Assembly (NCBI RefSeq): GCF_036669915.1
Contig: NC_089318.1
Location: 13,349,571-13,413,570 of the forward strand
Reading direction: 5' to 3'
DNA from: Pocillopora verrucosa
Taxonomy: Eukaryota > Cnidaria > Anthozoa > Scleractinia > Pocilloporidae
DNA length: 64,000 bases
A model generated the notes under the pieces. It searched no databases. It was not told the DNA's origin and was given only the letters and a program-made list of their open reading frames with translations. A program made the translations under genes and the position numbers. Below are positions 37,001 to 51,059 of the stretch, piece after piece. Each line of letters opens with the position of its first letter. Positions within the stretch are counted from its first letter, which is position 1.

Positions 37001-38253
37001 TAATGATGATAACAATAATAATGACAATAATAATAAAGTCAGCAATTTTAACAACATAATTCCATTTTTCGATTATGTCTGCAATAAAAGAAGGATGGAA
37101 GTCGTAGCGTGTATCAGTGTATATCAAGTCAAAAGTTTGAAACTTGTGTAGATATAAAAGCTAATTTGAACTTGTGATGATGAATTTCTGATGATTCCTT
37201 GCCTCAGTGGAGCAGTGAATCATAAAGAAGGGACATGATTCACAAGAAGTTCTTACCAGCGGACCAAAATAAACATCGTGAATATGAAAGCGATCTTCGC
37301 AATAATGAACACTACTCAAGTAGTAGTGAAAAGAACGCCTGAAAAAAAAAAAAAATTAAGGCCTGTACGGGATTTGAACCCATGACCTCTGCGATACCTG
37401 TGCAGTGCTCTACCAACGGAGCTAACAAGCCAACTGGGAGCTAGTTACTGTGTTGGTTCGAAATAAACCCGTCAAGTGGTGAATAAATGGTTGTGAATAT
37501 ATGGAAGTCATATATTTAATGAATATCGCTATGGTAATTTAACGAAGCATCATAATCATGCCAGCTATTGTACATGTATTTCAGCGAAAAAAAGGAGAAG
37601 ACGGGAATATGGACAGAAATATGGATATGACAGGTGTAGCGGAGGTGAATTGGCTAACTTAGCTTGTGACAAGGTTGCATGATAACCAAAAATTATCGGT
37701 CACGAATATCACGACACAAAGGAAGTTCTTAGCACCATCAAGATAAACAATGGTTGTATGATAATTTAGCAAAGTTTCACAATGCCACCTGTTGTGCGTG
37801 TGTAAAAGCGATAACTTAGGAAACTATCAAATGAGTTCTTTATTTTCACAAACTAGGTTCAGATCTATCCATTTCTTTAAGGCACGCATTTTCAACCAAT
37901 TTAGTCAATTACATTATGACACAAATTTTGCGCGCTTTACCACTACTTTGTTAAAACAATTCTTTCAAGTCGATTTTATCTTAGTTCAGCACAAACGGTC
38001 TTAATATCAGTGTGCGTATCAATTAGGAAATTTCATTTATCACTCCTTTATTTAGTAACAACTAAGGAATACTGCTCTTCGCAGAAAAAATAAATAGAAA
38101 AACATTAATAAATAATGAAAAAGAGAAAACGTAATGCTCGCGGCTCCTCGTGGTCTAAGGCAGATGTCAAGACTATTTAAAACGAAAGGATTGGTTAAAG
38201 AACCGTATTTTAGGTTCAGATTATCAGGGAACTTTTCCAGAGAGTCTTGTATC
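34019..38253. other. Spacer upstream of copy F; duplicated block 1
   Basis: No protein gene was seen. About 34140-38250 is a paralog of about 47180-51059 (shared for example CATAACATAAATTTATCAAA at the start). Part of it (35150-35230) recurs at 45715, 50280 and 60170. A SINE at 37279-37530 is present only here. Confidence 0.75.
37279..37530 (-). mobile_element. tRNA-derived SINE
   Basis: On -, about 37435-37360 folds like a tRNA. GGCTTGT pairs with ACAGGCC, the D-arm holds TAGCTCCGTTGGTAGAGC (A box), and the T-arm holds GGGTTCAAATCCC (B box, 37370-37382). The anticodon loop lacks the normal U33, so it is not a working tRNA. An A/T run and an IR-rich tail follow. The paralogous spacer at about 49557 lacks exactly this segment, so the insertion postdates the duplication. 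Confidence 0.75.
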
Positions 38254-41200
38254 ATGTATTCCGTTTTTAACTGTGTTCCTCAATTGCTGTTTTGTGTCAT
38301 GATATCCACTGTATTTGGATCACAAGGTGATTTAAGTGTTATTCGTATTTAACTTTAAGAATTATTTCCACACGTTTTATGACAACGGAATGCGTGTATG
38401 TGTACGTGTATGTATGTATGTATGTATGTATGTATGTATGTATGTATGTATGTATTTGCGATATTTAGACAGGCTAGTGCAGTTCATCTCAATGCTAGTT
38501 TAAAAGAGGCGGGTGTAAACAATGATAAGGTCAGACCTCAACACAGGGCGCTACGTTCAATACTCTTTGCGAGAAGTGCGCGGGTTCTTTAACGTCCCTG
38601 TTAACCATTTTAGAGAAGAGAAAGGAGACAGGGCCTACGGCTTATTGTTCTTACCCGAAAATATTGTAGTGTCTCATAATTAACCGTTGTTAAAGCAAAG
38701 GCAGCACATTCTCCTCAATTATTTTGCGATCCTGAGTGTTGGCTAGGTCTGGAGCTTGAACCCTGGACCTCCTACACACCCGTCCTGCACTTTACAACGT
38801 GAGTTAACCAAGCGCAAATAGTCAAGGTTTCGGAAGTGGATTCCATTTCCTTCGATATGATTCCCTTTCGTTTTCTGGCACGAAATATTTCAGGAATTAA
38901 ATTTCCATACGCAATTAGCGCGATATGCAACCCACCTCAACAAAATTGTGTTTTTTTTTTAAATAATTTTTTCGCCTCCTGTGTAGTACTTGAAGTTTCA
39001 CAGAATGTTGCTGGAAATTAGGAAGAATTTATTGGTGTCCTACAAGAAGTTTCTTGTAGGTAATTCGACAGGTGTTTTACACAAAGTTATGTAGAAATGG
39101 AATTATTTTATGCAATACGTTTACCTGATAATAATATCATTAAAAAAAAAAATTCAACTCAGATTCAACTAAGAAAAAAGCAGTGTTAAGGAAATAAGAT
39201 GCATAAGAGTCTAAAGGGCCATAAATGTCATAAGCAAAAATGTGGGATTAAAATATGGGGCTAGCCTCAGTTTTTAGAAATTGGACCGTGACGCCATGTT
39301 TCATGATAAGACAAAAGTGTCTATGGCCAGGACTGTTTCAAGAAAGCATCTCAGGGTACAATTTTTCCACTTAGAGCAAATGACGTGACGTGAGAGCTTT
39401 TCAGATATTGGTCATCATAAACGTATGAGCCAAAGAAGGGAAACGTCAATTTGTCGTCTATTTAACTGACATAATGTGATGTTAATTAGAATTATAATTA
39501 GCTGTGAGAAAACCACAACAGAGGGATGGAATATCCTCCAATCATTATAGTGAAGGTTGAGAAACACCTTTTTTAATTGGACTACCATATTTTAAGCTGG
39601 GTAAACAGCACCAGGATAAACTTTCACACAAGTGTTAGTTCGATCGTTATCCTCTTGTTATAGCAGAAAGAGTTTTATTGAAGAGAGTTAGGTTTGTTTA
39701 TTGCACATGACTGATCACATGATATGCTGTCCAAGAGAACTGCTCAAACCATAGGCTTTCCATATTCTTGTGTTTTGAATATAAACTTAGTGTTTCGTCT
39801 CGGCTAAGAGACTCATGCCGATCCCTATAGTCTACGCAACAATCTCAATAGTCTGTAATGGCTTGTAATACATTACAATATTTGCAATAATCTCCCACAG
39901 CCATTATAATCTTTGCTTTCCATCAAACAGGTAAACATATTAAGAGATAAAATGTAAAAATATCCGATTTATTTTTAACTTTCGATTCTACTTCGTTGCA
40001 TTATTCACTTTTTATACTCGCGAAAAAGGTCATATGTCTATACATCAAGCCGGCAATCGGTGACCTTATTAGTGTAAGTACTGTGTACTATGCCGTTTTG
40101 AACCGACTTACGCCTGCATTTTGAGAATTCTTTCTTAAAAACTGGGTGTTCTAACAAAAACTCAATTTTGGCATATGGCGACACAAAAAAGGGAATTGGA
40201 GAACTATTTTTGAAACATGTCCCCAACCCTTTCATGGGCAAAAAATGAAAAAAAACTTTTTTTCGACGGGAAGTCTAGAGGAGCGCTTTTAGCGAGACCG
40301 GCACTCAAGTGTATGGTTGTGACCTATATAGCATTCAGTAAGGAAAAATACATAATTCGTATTTACTTAATTAGTTCATTACCTTTTATTGATTAACTTT
40401 CTTTTTTTTCACGTCTCTTCCTTCACGTGTTATCCTCCCTTTGGGCTGCCTCGCGCCTTGCCTCCGATGGACTGAAAAACGCAAAGAAGTAATTGTTTTC
40501 TGCAAGATACATAGTTGAGACTAGAGCTGGATTTGGGGTCTTAGAGTTTAAGTGTAGTAGTTTAACTTTCCAAGTTTTTAAAGAGAAATGATACTAATTG
40601 TGCAGCGTCGAAGAGAGAGCGCTTTTTAGGGAAGCGTTTGCAATAAAAACTGAACAAATATGATAAAATGAATGTATACGCCCCTAAGATAAAACTCGCA
40701 TTCAAGAAAAAGTTCTGATATTTACAGACATCTTTAAAATGCGTTATCCTGGCAATTTTTGGAAAGAGTTATGTTAGAATATATAACTGAAAAAAATAAT
40801 TTGCTAAAGTATCAAAAGAGTACCTTATTTAGAAATGATAACAGGTGTATTTAGCTATTTGCTGAAAATGCTCTATTGACTCGACCATCAGAAACGAACA
40901 CTGCAGACCACCGAGTAACAGACGGAAGACAGGGTCTGTTTTCTGTAGATGAGTTCCGTTACTTGAATGTGCCTCGAGTCGGAATATTCTCGGTGCACGA
41001 CGACTTGGAGTGTATCATGAGATGCGTTCAACATCCATCTTGTATTTCTGTGAACTTGGCCCTCGAAATAAGATTGCGGTGCGAGTTATTGTCATTTGAT
41101 AAGTACAGCAACTCCAGGGAATTCAAGCAAAACGAAAGCTCACATCACTATCACATCGTGGTAAGACTCTCCTTTGTGTTTTTTAAATTTCAAAGCAGCC

Positions 41201-44200
41201 TCCCCAAGGAAACACAGTCTACGATCTCTTGCATGGCATAATTAGACAACATTAACCCAGATAAACGATCATTAACTTCCCCTGAGAATAAAACAGTTAT
41301 CCTTCTCTTCCTCTAACGTTTGTCTTTCTTCAAGACTGAACGAGTTATGGTTTTCCCGACTATTATTTCGCTCGTTAATTCGCTTAGTTATCTATTCACT
41401 CATTTCATTTGTTCATCCTCTCGTGTTCTTAGGTGTGTCCTACCTCCACAGAAAAACGATCTTTGAATCGAATAGCTCCTTTATAAGTTTCTCTCTTCTT
41501 ATTATTATTTCTCTTTGAAGTTTTTCTTTTTGCAAAAACAGTACAGGTGTGACTTTTGGACACACTGCATAGCACGCTGCTTAAGCTAAATCGTTTTATA
41601 TTGAAAACATGTTTTGTTTGTATCTCTTTCTTTTCCAAGAATATGTGCGCTGAAAATCATTGCGCAAATAACGCCTCTTGTCAAAGAAGTTCTACAGACA
41701 AACTTTATCAGTGTTTGTGTCCTGCCGGATACGAAGGTGCGAGGTGCCAAAACGGTAAACAAAAAATATTATCTCTATCGTTCAAGTGAGATCTTCAATT
41801 CGAATATTTGGAAGCATACAAGTCGCACACTAACTGCATGGACATGTGCCATTTACTTCGTCTTTCCTAAAAAACGAAAACGAAAAAAGCAACGAAAGAG
41901 AGAGTGAAAGAGAGACACACAAAGGAAAGTAAACTGACATGCCGTTTTCTTTAATCTGATACTGGCGTCTAAGATTTGAAAAATAATTCTAATTGTGGCT
42001 AAGTGGGTTAAAATATAAGTAGATTGAATCTACATACGAGTACATTTGATATAGTATTAACCAGATTAAAAAGAAAAGGAAATGATAACTCGCAATTCCA
42101 CGTGACCCACTAATTCATATGTTTGTTTTCTTCGCTTGCTGTTTCTTTGGTTGTCTTCAGATATCGATGAGTGTGCCAAAGGGAATCACCATTGCAGTCC
42201 TTATGCCTTTTGCAAAAATACCAAAGGATCTTATAACTGTGCATGCAAGCCGGGGTTCACTGGGAATGGCCGGGAATGCAAAGGTACGTGTAAGGGTTAA
42301 CTTTTGTAAACATTGAGCTGAGAGGGTCTCCTATGAAAGAACTTTCTGACGAAAATGTCAACGCACTCCAGTAACTATAACGTGCGATGCAAAACACATA
42401 GCAACCTGCGCGCGAATTCACAATTAAAGATGAAATCAGACAACTCTAATGATAAGAGAGAAGAGTAATTTGTGGGTTAATACCATGCAATTTAGGCATA
42501 AAAAAGAGCAGAATGATTAACCATTATTTAAACGCAAATGTATTAGTTACTTGGAGAGCCATTAGTTAATTAGCAACTTTAAACACCGGATGGAAATAAT
42601 AATTATCAATGATGATAAGACCCTTTACCAACGTCTCTTCTTTTGAAGGATTTAAAAATTAACATGCATGCTGCCCAGAAAGTCCTTTAGAAAGGAAAAT
42701 GTTTCAGTTTAGACAAGAAGTGGAAATATAATGATAATAACAAAAATAATAATAATAATAAAACTACAACATTGGAGAGACAATATAATTTTACAATTCT
42801 AATGAAAGGTATTTTAAAACTTTTTCTAGGACCTACTTCGTGTAAAGAAATTTATGACAAGGACACGTTAGTAGACTTGATATTCGGTTATTATTTATGT
42901 AGTACATCAAACATTCCGCTTTCCCGCAATTAGTTCAAGCCCATCGCGTCACCAAATATACCCTAATTTTCAAACCACCGTATGCAAAGAAAGTCCTTGG
43001 TTTAAATTCGATTCACTTTGGTGGAGAGTATTCTCGTCCTTATAGAAGGAGTGGAAAATATTCCTTGGCCCTGGACACCTGTTTAATTCCGGGACAAATA
43101 GCCGAGCATTGTTGCTATGAAGGCTGTTGTTTGAATTCCGCAGTTATTGACGTCTTTTGCTGAAGGATTAACTTTTCATTTGCTCATGTGTTGAATCATT
43201 ATCATTATCACGCAGTAACTTTGCCACTGGGATTTTCATTGCCTTTATTTTATGTATGATAATTATTTTCATAAACTCTAGTTTTATTTAACCATTGTTG
43301 TTTACTTTAATGCTTGTGTTTCTTTCTTTCATTTTCATTCAAAAGATCCAGTATCAGTGGTGTGGTTACCCTTTTTGTTGACTCCAACCCGTTGTCCGTT
43401 TTTTGTCACATGGGAAATTTTGGGTGTGGAGATGGAGGATGGACGCCAGTCATGAAGATTGACGGCAGAAAGGTACATACGGTTTTAAAATAATTCATTT
43501 CCTGTATAAACTCGGTCTCTTTCAAAACGTTGCAAGTTAAAAACGTTCGTTTTACATATGTATGCCTTTTGTTTTTCTCCAAGTTGGAATTACACAAAGA
43601 ACAGACTTTGTACCACTTAATTTTCAAGACTTATTGTGTGTAGTGACTGTTGAAAAAGAAAAGTTAAAAAAAGGTATAAAATATATCCTAACATATTTGT
43701 CTCTAGTATCACGTATCAGCTAGATAAGAAATACAATCATTGATATCGTAAATCGGTTAAAATGCTATTTGGAACAAAGAACATATCTTATCTGAGTTAA
43801 AGTTCCACACTAATTGAGGGTTATGTAGATACCACCTTGATTTAAATAGCATTCATTGTTTATCTCCTGAACAGCAGCAGTGGGGGTGGAGGGGGATATG
43901 TACAGGAGGATTTTTGGAGGACAATAGAAAATTTAATGCAATAAACTTGCCAATGAGGAGGGATCGTGGATCATAGGAATATTACGGAGTGTTATCGGGG
44001 GACCAGGTTACTTTTATCGCGACACAACCATACTCCATTTTTTTTCTATATACAAAGAGATCCCAATTTATTTTAAGAATAACGACGTCTATCAACCCTC
44101 ATTCACTTCACAAATGATTAACATTTCTATGACTCTTAATTGGCGTACACATGGAAACACAGGAAAACTACTCGTAATCAAAATGTCAAGCACTGATCTA

Positions 44201-44898
44201 CGGCGCCGTGTTCGTGTTGTACAAAGAAATGACCTTAGTCTTCATGACACAACGTTGTAAATACCAAGGTCAATTCTGGGGTAAAACACATGACTAAGGA
44301 ATCTATAAATGCAGATACACGACAGGGCGTAAACAGCAAATAGCCATCAATTCGGAGATAATAAAAAAAAAGATTTGTTCCTCTATTTCAGACCACCTTC
44401 CATTATGACGCACATTATTGGATAAATTACGATGAATTCAACCTTCTCGGTGGAGAGACTGGGTTTGACGAACAAGAATCAAAACTATCCACCTACTGGA
44501 ACACATCATTCTCCAAGATCTGTCTCGGAATGAAGATCAACCAACAGCTCAGGTTTATTGTCATCAGTAAGTTGGCTGACTCTCTGCACTCACTAATTGC
44601 TGATGGCCAATACCGCAACACCTCACTGGGTCGTGACGGGTGGAAAAAGTTGATTGGCAGCAACGCCTCTTTACAGCGCAACTGTAACAAGGAAGGATTC
44701 AATGCTGTTGGTGATCGTTATCATGCGAAAGTCAGAATTGGTATTGTTAGCAATGACCAGAACCACTGCGAATCATGCAACTCTTTGATTGGATTTGGTA
44801 CAGGAAGTCATCCAAAAGGCGCAAAATCTTGCGGAAACGAGGCACTCCAAGATGGAGGGAGGAGTATCAAAGCCATGGGATATATATTGGTGCAATAA
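38254..44898 (+). CDS. USOMP5-like secreted multidomain protein, copy F (intact, divergent PAN)
   Basis: Exons: 38254-38326 (signal, [20 protein letters not shown]), 40907-41160 (divergent PAN-like, [50 protein letters not shown]), 41640-41754 (EGF), 42161-42283 (Ca-binding-type [21 protein letters not shown]), 42830-42866 ([11 protein letters not shown]), 43346-43472 ([18 protein letters not shown]) and 44392-44898 ([10 protein letters not shown] to GYILVQ). The total is 1236 nt, 411 residues, open throughout; all introns are GT-AG. The PAN exon is 254 nt and lacks the first Cys of the B/D type, marking a second subfamily with H. AATAAA at 44894-44899 overlaps the stop. Expected secreted; function inferred only from domains and the family label. 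Confidence 0.88.
38407..38455 (+). repeat. (TATG)n microsatellite in intron 1 of copy F
   Basis: About twelve tandem TATG units. The paralog in copy H (about 51203-51220) has only one or two, so it expanded after duplication. Confidence 0.9.
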
Positions 44899-46417
44899 AA
44901 CCAATTATTGACTACTTAGTCCGTAAATGACGTTTCTTTCACCCTGGAGACATCTTATTCCGACAAAACAGTAAGGGAAACGGTTGTCAAAAAGCCCTAA
45001 ATATACAGTTACTAAACATTTACACTACTAAAGAGATATGTAGATATCCACAAGTACTTAAATTTCTTAGACTTCAGCATACAGGCATATTTAAGACGTT
45101 TTTTCTAAAATGTCAGCGACCTTAGTTCAATAAACAAAGTTGTAAAGTATTTCTGAGAAAAAATGCATAGCTGGCAATTGATAAATTGCGATTAATTACC
45201 ACTTGGCTTTTATGCGACAGAAACAGCAAAGTTTGGTCTCTCAAAAACTTTTTTTGTTTTAGACTAGAAATAACTAAAACTATTCGAAGACTCATGGCCT
45301 TGATCGATCATCGAACTCAGAATTTTCTATCAGTTAAAGTGTCTTGCTAATAGAGCATGAAACAGTGTAAAACCATGTCTGATGCTGAACCGATTCATCT
45401 TGACGTGTATGCTACTTTTTTCGCTGGTAAAGGAGTGGAAAACCTGAAATAGACTCTTATTCTATCGGTTACTGGTTGTTGTTGTTGTTGTTTGTTTTTA
45501 TTACATGAAGAGCCTTTTGTTTGTGTAATTTGCTGAAAATAGTTTAAACTGAAACCACAGGTTATTAAACCACAATTACTCCTTTACTTATCATTCTATT
45601 CAAAATGTATTGTTTTAACTGTCTCTGGTTAAGTGAGATTGGTTCAACACGGTAGTGTCACCCTACTTAAAACTGTGTCGCAAGCTGAGAATATTGTGCT
45701 TAATTCCTAGTAACATTAAACTTTATTGTTGCTGCAGTTTGTGTCGAATCTTTAAAGCATCGTCTGATTTTTTCGCTGTGATTGGTCCTATAACTAACAT
45801 CCTCAAGATGTTGGAAAAACTGTGCCACGGCAAGTACAATTTCTGATCTTACCATTTGGGTATCAAAGCCATGGAAATGTCTTCGGCCAAAAACAAGTAG
45901 TAGTAGTAGCATACACACGTCAAAAATTAAATCGTAATAAAAAGTGTTTTCTACTGTGGCGCACGAGTGAAATAAAAAAAAAAAAATAATTATTATCACC
46001 TCACAAACATAATCATTCGAGCAAAAATGTTCCTACCAGTACAAAAATGTGTCCCTTAGTGCAAAAAAAAGCAGATGACTCTTTGAGACAGCGATATTGT
46101 GATTTGATTGGGAATTTTAAGTATGTTAAGTAGGGTGAGCAGTCTTACAGTAAACGCTGGGTTCTAGATGATTTTAAACATTCTATAGTTTTTGTTCTGT
46201 GTTTGCACCGGAAGTTTTTTTTTTTTTAGCAGCAATTAAGGAATACCGCTGGTCGCAAAAAAATTAAATAAAGAAATAAAACTAAATAATGATAAAGAGA
46301 AAACATAGTGCTCGCTGCTCTTCATAGTCCAAGGCAGATGTCAAAAACGAAATCATTGGTTACAGTTCAGAATTAAGTTTAGATTATCAGGAGACTTTTT
46401 TTGCTGAGTTTTGTGTC
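44899..46417. other. Spacer after copy F; duplicated block 2
   Basis: No gene was seen. 44930-45850 matches 59420-60310 (downstream of H), including CAAAAAGCCCTAAATATACA. 45560-46490 also matches 50200-51130. Confidence 0.7.
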
Positions 46418-46490
46418 ACGTATTCCGTGTTTGACTGTGTTCATCAGTTGCTGTTTTGTCTCATGATATCCACTTTAGTTGAATCACAAG
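46418..46490 (+). pseudogene. Orphan USOMP5-like signal exon, copy G (start codon lost)
   Basis: A 73-nt segment aligned base for base with the F and H first exons up to the donor after CACAAG. The start is ACG (46418-46420) instead of ATG. Only about 650 bp of intron-1 homology follow, then the sequence switches near 47178 to spacer. No other exons exist. It is the remnant of a gene unit removed by recombination. Confidence 0.75.
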
Positions 46491-49400
46491 GTGATTTAAG
46501 TATTATTCGTTTTTTATAGTGAAATTTATTTCCACACGTTCCATAATAAGACAATTTATTAATAAGCCCTTTACTTTGAGTCGTTATTATCCCGCGATAA
46601 GAGTATCATCACCCTTTAGAAGTTTATATTTCAAGAGATAAGTTCGGATTCATATCTGCAGTCATCAGCAAAGTTTCTAACACCAAACTAACCAGTGTTA
46701 GTATAGTAATTCGACAAGTTTAATTTATCCAAGTATTTTGCACAATCTCATGTAGATATAGAATTCTATAATGCAATACCTTCCCAGATTAATTCATGAT
46801 ATTCATGAAAAAAAATTTCACTTCGGATTGCCTAAGAAAAATGCAGTTTTAAGGAAATACTATGCAGAAAAAATCTAGTTCAAAAGATGGGTATTTCAGG
46901 GATAGATTGTGTGTCCTCAACCGTCTGAAATAGGTCATTGCAGTTCGACTTTAATCATGATTTCTCCCACACATTTCAACCGGCGCTAATCAAACTGCTA
47001 TTTTAATTGTTTGACGCGAAGCTTTTTCTGTGTTTTTTATAAGTGAATTGAGTCTAAAGGGCCATGAATATCATAAACAAAAATGTGGGACTAAAATGTG
47101 AGGCTAGCCTAAGTTTTCAAAAATTGGATCGTGATGCCATGTTTCATGACGTCATTGTATAGACAAAACTGTCTATGGACAACGCATAACATGAATTTAT
47201 CAAATGTGTACTCTCCCTCCTTAAGGACAGCAACATAAATTTATTTTGGACGAGGCGATTGAGCGGTAAGCTTAAGGGAACGGCCAGGGATAAAAGAGCA
47301 GCTAAAGGCTTAAAAAAAAAAGGAAAAAAAAACACCTCCGTAACCCTCGTGACAACAGGCGAAGCAAAATACATTTTAGAAACGCGATAATACTTTTAAA
47401 AGAACTCTTTCGGCATACATCGATTTGTTTTGTTGCCGGTAATTTTATAAAAACAAACATCGCTCAAACTAATTCTTTAAACTCAGTGAATATCTTAGCA
47501 AATCCCGAAAAGCTTAGAGTTTGGTGTATCACGCCATGAAATATAAAAGCCAATCTTTCACACCCTTGCTTACCCTTTAGTGTTTCTGTCCAGTATCGGA
47601 ATCAGTCACCGGCGTGTCTTTTTTTTTTTTTTTTTTTTTTTTTCAAATTCTCTTCTTTCGCAAGAAGAGGCTTGAATATAAAACCGCTACGTATAAAATA
47701 ACATAGTTTTCGAGGTGGTGGCGGTTACAGAGTATCTCACTCCTAGAGCACGGAGCTGCTTTGTGCATTTGACGTATCGAGTGCTAAACTTAAGGTTACA
47801 ATGGGTAGTGTATCATGCTAGAATCAATTTAGAATGCTATAGTCTCGTATTTATTCAAAATTTACCTTCCAGCAATCCCTTCAAATCGCCCAAGCTCTTC
47901 AGCTGCAAGAAAGATGAGAAAGTAATAAAGCGTGAGTTGAATTTACATTGAAGATGAATGGTATCGACTAAGAAGAAAATCAAAATGTTATTGTCGAAAA
48001 AAAGTAGTTTTTAAATGGGATATTATTCGATGATTTTTTTTTTCGTGGACGTTATTGTTTAAAACTCTTGCTTCGTCCGCGTAGCTTTAGTTTTCGATTT
48101 GTTGTTATTTATTATTATTATTCTTAATTCCCCCAATCCCCCGCTCTTTACATTACCTCCGAAATCCATGTGAGAGCCCCTTTCTCTTACCCCATAGTGT
48201 TATTAATTATTGCTTTACATCATTGCATTAACAACGGAAAACATTGACCATTCCATCAATAAATGAATTTATGGGGAAAAAATGTGAAACAAAACTTTGA
48301 TTCGCAGTATTTTTGCGAGTTTCAGAATGCTCGTTGCAGGTTAAAAAGATTTCTCTGAAGAGCAGGAAATACTCATTTTTTATCAAATGAAATTATTTGG
48401 CAAAATGTTTATGTATTTCTTAATTTTGCTCATAACACGCAACATAGTTAGTGACTAAGTTCAAAATGGCAACTAGGATTTGCACCATAATTTCAAGGAA
48501 CTATCTACATCTATTCTCCCCTTTTACCGTGGATCGTTGGTTTTGAGAGGCTGGGGTCAAATGAGTCTGGATTAAAACTTTGTTATGGTTCAAATAGTTC
48601 TTTATTTGGAAAATCCTATTCTTTTCGGTGAATTATAGCTTCTACACTTTTCTGTTTTGTATCCTTGAAATAGATGATCAAAAATGCCCAATGATTTATA
48701 ATCAAACTGTGTTTATTTTCTAACAATAAAGGTTAACACAGCAACAATTCAGCTTCAACTGATGTTTCTTGCTCTATCTGCCTCTAACTCGAAAGCCATA
48801 TAAATAACCTATTTAATAATAAAAGTGATCAAAACAAATTGAGAAACATGAGCACATTGTTTTTACAACATTTTCGAGGAAAAAACGAAGTAATGTAAAG
48901 TCATTGAAGGTATGCTTTAGACTTCCACTTAAACAAAATAAATAAATAAATAAACCGATTCTAATCAAAGATTTCATTCGCAGAAAATGTCCCTCTAATA
49001 CTTTTGAGGTGACTACGTTTGCGCCACCACAATGCTGAAATTACTTCCCATAAAAGGTAACACATTTTGGTTTCCTATGACACTCTAAGATAATTGAAAA
49101 CCTACTTTTTATTTCTTTTTTATCTTCCTACTCGATTCAAAATCGGAATTTAATGGCCTACTTCGTCAAAAGTTAGAGCTTCTTATCGATAATTTGAACG
49201 TTTCCTTGTAGAGTCCGAAAGAGGTGCTTGTTTTGATAATTAAATGGACAAAAATAAACAGGTAAGGGTTTACGAAGGAGTACTTTTCACTCCTGAGATA
49301 AAAAATTATGATAATGATAACAACAATGATAATGACATTAATCATTTTTCGATTCTGTCTGCAATTAAAGAAGGAAAGAACTGAAAAATTTGAGAGTTAT

Positions 49401-51059
49401 GTAGATATCAAAACTAATTTGAACGTGTGATAATGAATTTCTGCTGATTCATTGCCCTTCAATATTAAGCCTTTATTCCCAAACAGGAACAGTAAATCAT
49501 GGAGAAGGAACATGATTCACAGGAAGTTCCTGCCAGCGAACCAAAATAAACATCGTTATGGTAATTTAACAAAGCATTATATTGCCACTGCTGTTGTATA
49601 CGTATTTCAGCTAAAATCAAGGGGGAGAAGGAAATATGGATAGAAATATGGATATGAAAGGTGTGGCGAAGGTGAATTGGCCAACTTAGCTTGTAGCAAG
49701 GCTGCTTGATTATCAAACATCACCCAACACGAATATCATGACACACAGGAAGTTCCTACTACCACCAAAATTAACAGTGGTTGTATGATAATTTGACAAA
49801 GTTTCACAATGCCAGCTGTTGTGCATGTGTAAAAGCGGTATAGGAAACCATCAAATGAATTCTTCACTTTCACAAACTAGGTTCACATCTATCCATTTCT
49901 TTAACGCACGCGTTTTCGACGACGAACCAATTTAGTCAATTACTTTATGACACAGAAATTTTGCGAGCTTTACCGGTCTAAACGTCTTCTCGATTTTGTT
50001 ATGAATATAAAATTGCAGGAAAGTTGCGTAACCCATAGCTACATATTTTTTTACTAAGCCATCTTGTTTAAAACAATTCTTTCAAGTGCAATTTATCTCA
50101 GTTCAGCACAAACGGTTTTAATATCAGTGTGCGTATCATTAGGAAATGTTATTAATCATTCTTAAGTAGGGGCGACAGTATGGATATGAAAGGTGTCGTG
50201 GAGGTGAATGTAGCGCCTTCTTTTTTGCGTAATTTGCTAAAAATAGTTGGAAAAGTGTATTTAATTCGTAGTTTCATAACACTTTATTGTTGCTGCAGTC
50301 TGTGTCGAATCTTTAAAGTATCGTCTGAATTTTTTGCTGTGATTGGTCCTATAACTGACAGTTTCAAGATGTTGAAAAAACTACGCCACGGTTAGTACAA
50401 TTTCTGGTCGAGCTTTGTATCAGAACCATTCAAACTTCTTCGGCCGAAAAAACAATTGCAGGAGCATAAACATGTCCAAAATCGTTGTGAACAGTGTTAT
50501 CCACGATGGCGAACAAGAGAAATACCAAAAATAATTATTACTTTTCAAACATATTTATTCAAGCAAAAAGTAATCTAACCAGGACAAAAATATTTTTCTT
50601 TGTACACAAAAGACAAATGACGTTCTGAGTCGGAAATATTGATATGTATATTTATACAGGGAGTTCGAGAAGCTATTACTTAATTAATAGAATTTCCTCG
50701 TTTTGTCTTTTAAGGCGAATTTTCCTTAACCACGCACAAGTGAAAAAGACCCGGAGAGGAAATCATCTATAGGGTAAACAGTCCTAAAGCAAACTCTGGG
50801 TTCCAGATGATTTTAAACATTCTATGGCTTTTACTTTGTGACGGTATCGGAATTTTTTTAATAGCAACTAAGGAATACCACTGGTCGCTAAAAAAACATA
50901 TTAAATAAACATTAATAAATAATGATAAAGAGAGAACATAGTGCTCGCGGCTCCTCATGGCCTAAGGCAAATGTCAAAACTATTTAAAACGAAACCATTG
51001 GTTACAGAACTTTATTTAAGTTCAGATTATCAGGGAACGTTTCTAATGAGTCTTGTATC
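46491..51059. other. Recombinant spacer between G and H
   Basis: 46640-47175 resembles intron 1 of F and H. From about 47178 to 51059 it resembles the spacer before F (34140-38250). There is no gene. A T25 run is at 47619-47643. Confidence 0.7.
47619..47643 (+). repeat. Poly-T run (T25)
   Basis: Twenty-five T. The paralog near 34570 has nine, so the tract lengthened after duplication. Confidence 0.9.

Noticed and set aside
37360..37435. Functional tRNA gene on minus strand
   Set aside because: A and B boxes and stems are present, but the anticodon loop lacks U33, the anticodon stem has a mismatch, and it is embedded in a SINE-like unit absent from the paralog.
38407..38455. CRISPR-like or regulatory tandem array
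   Set aside because: It is a simple TATG microsatellite in a eukaryotic intron with no spacers.
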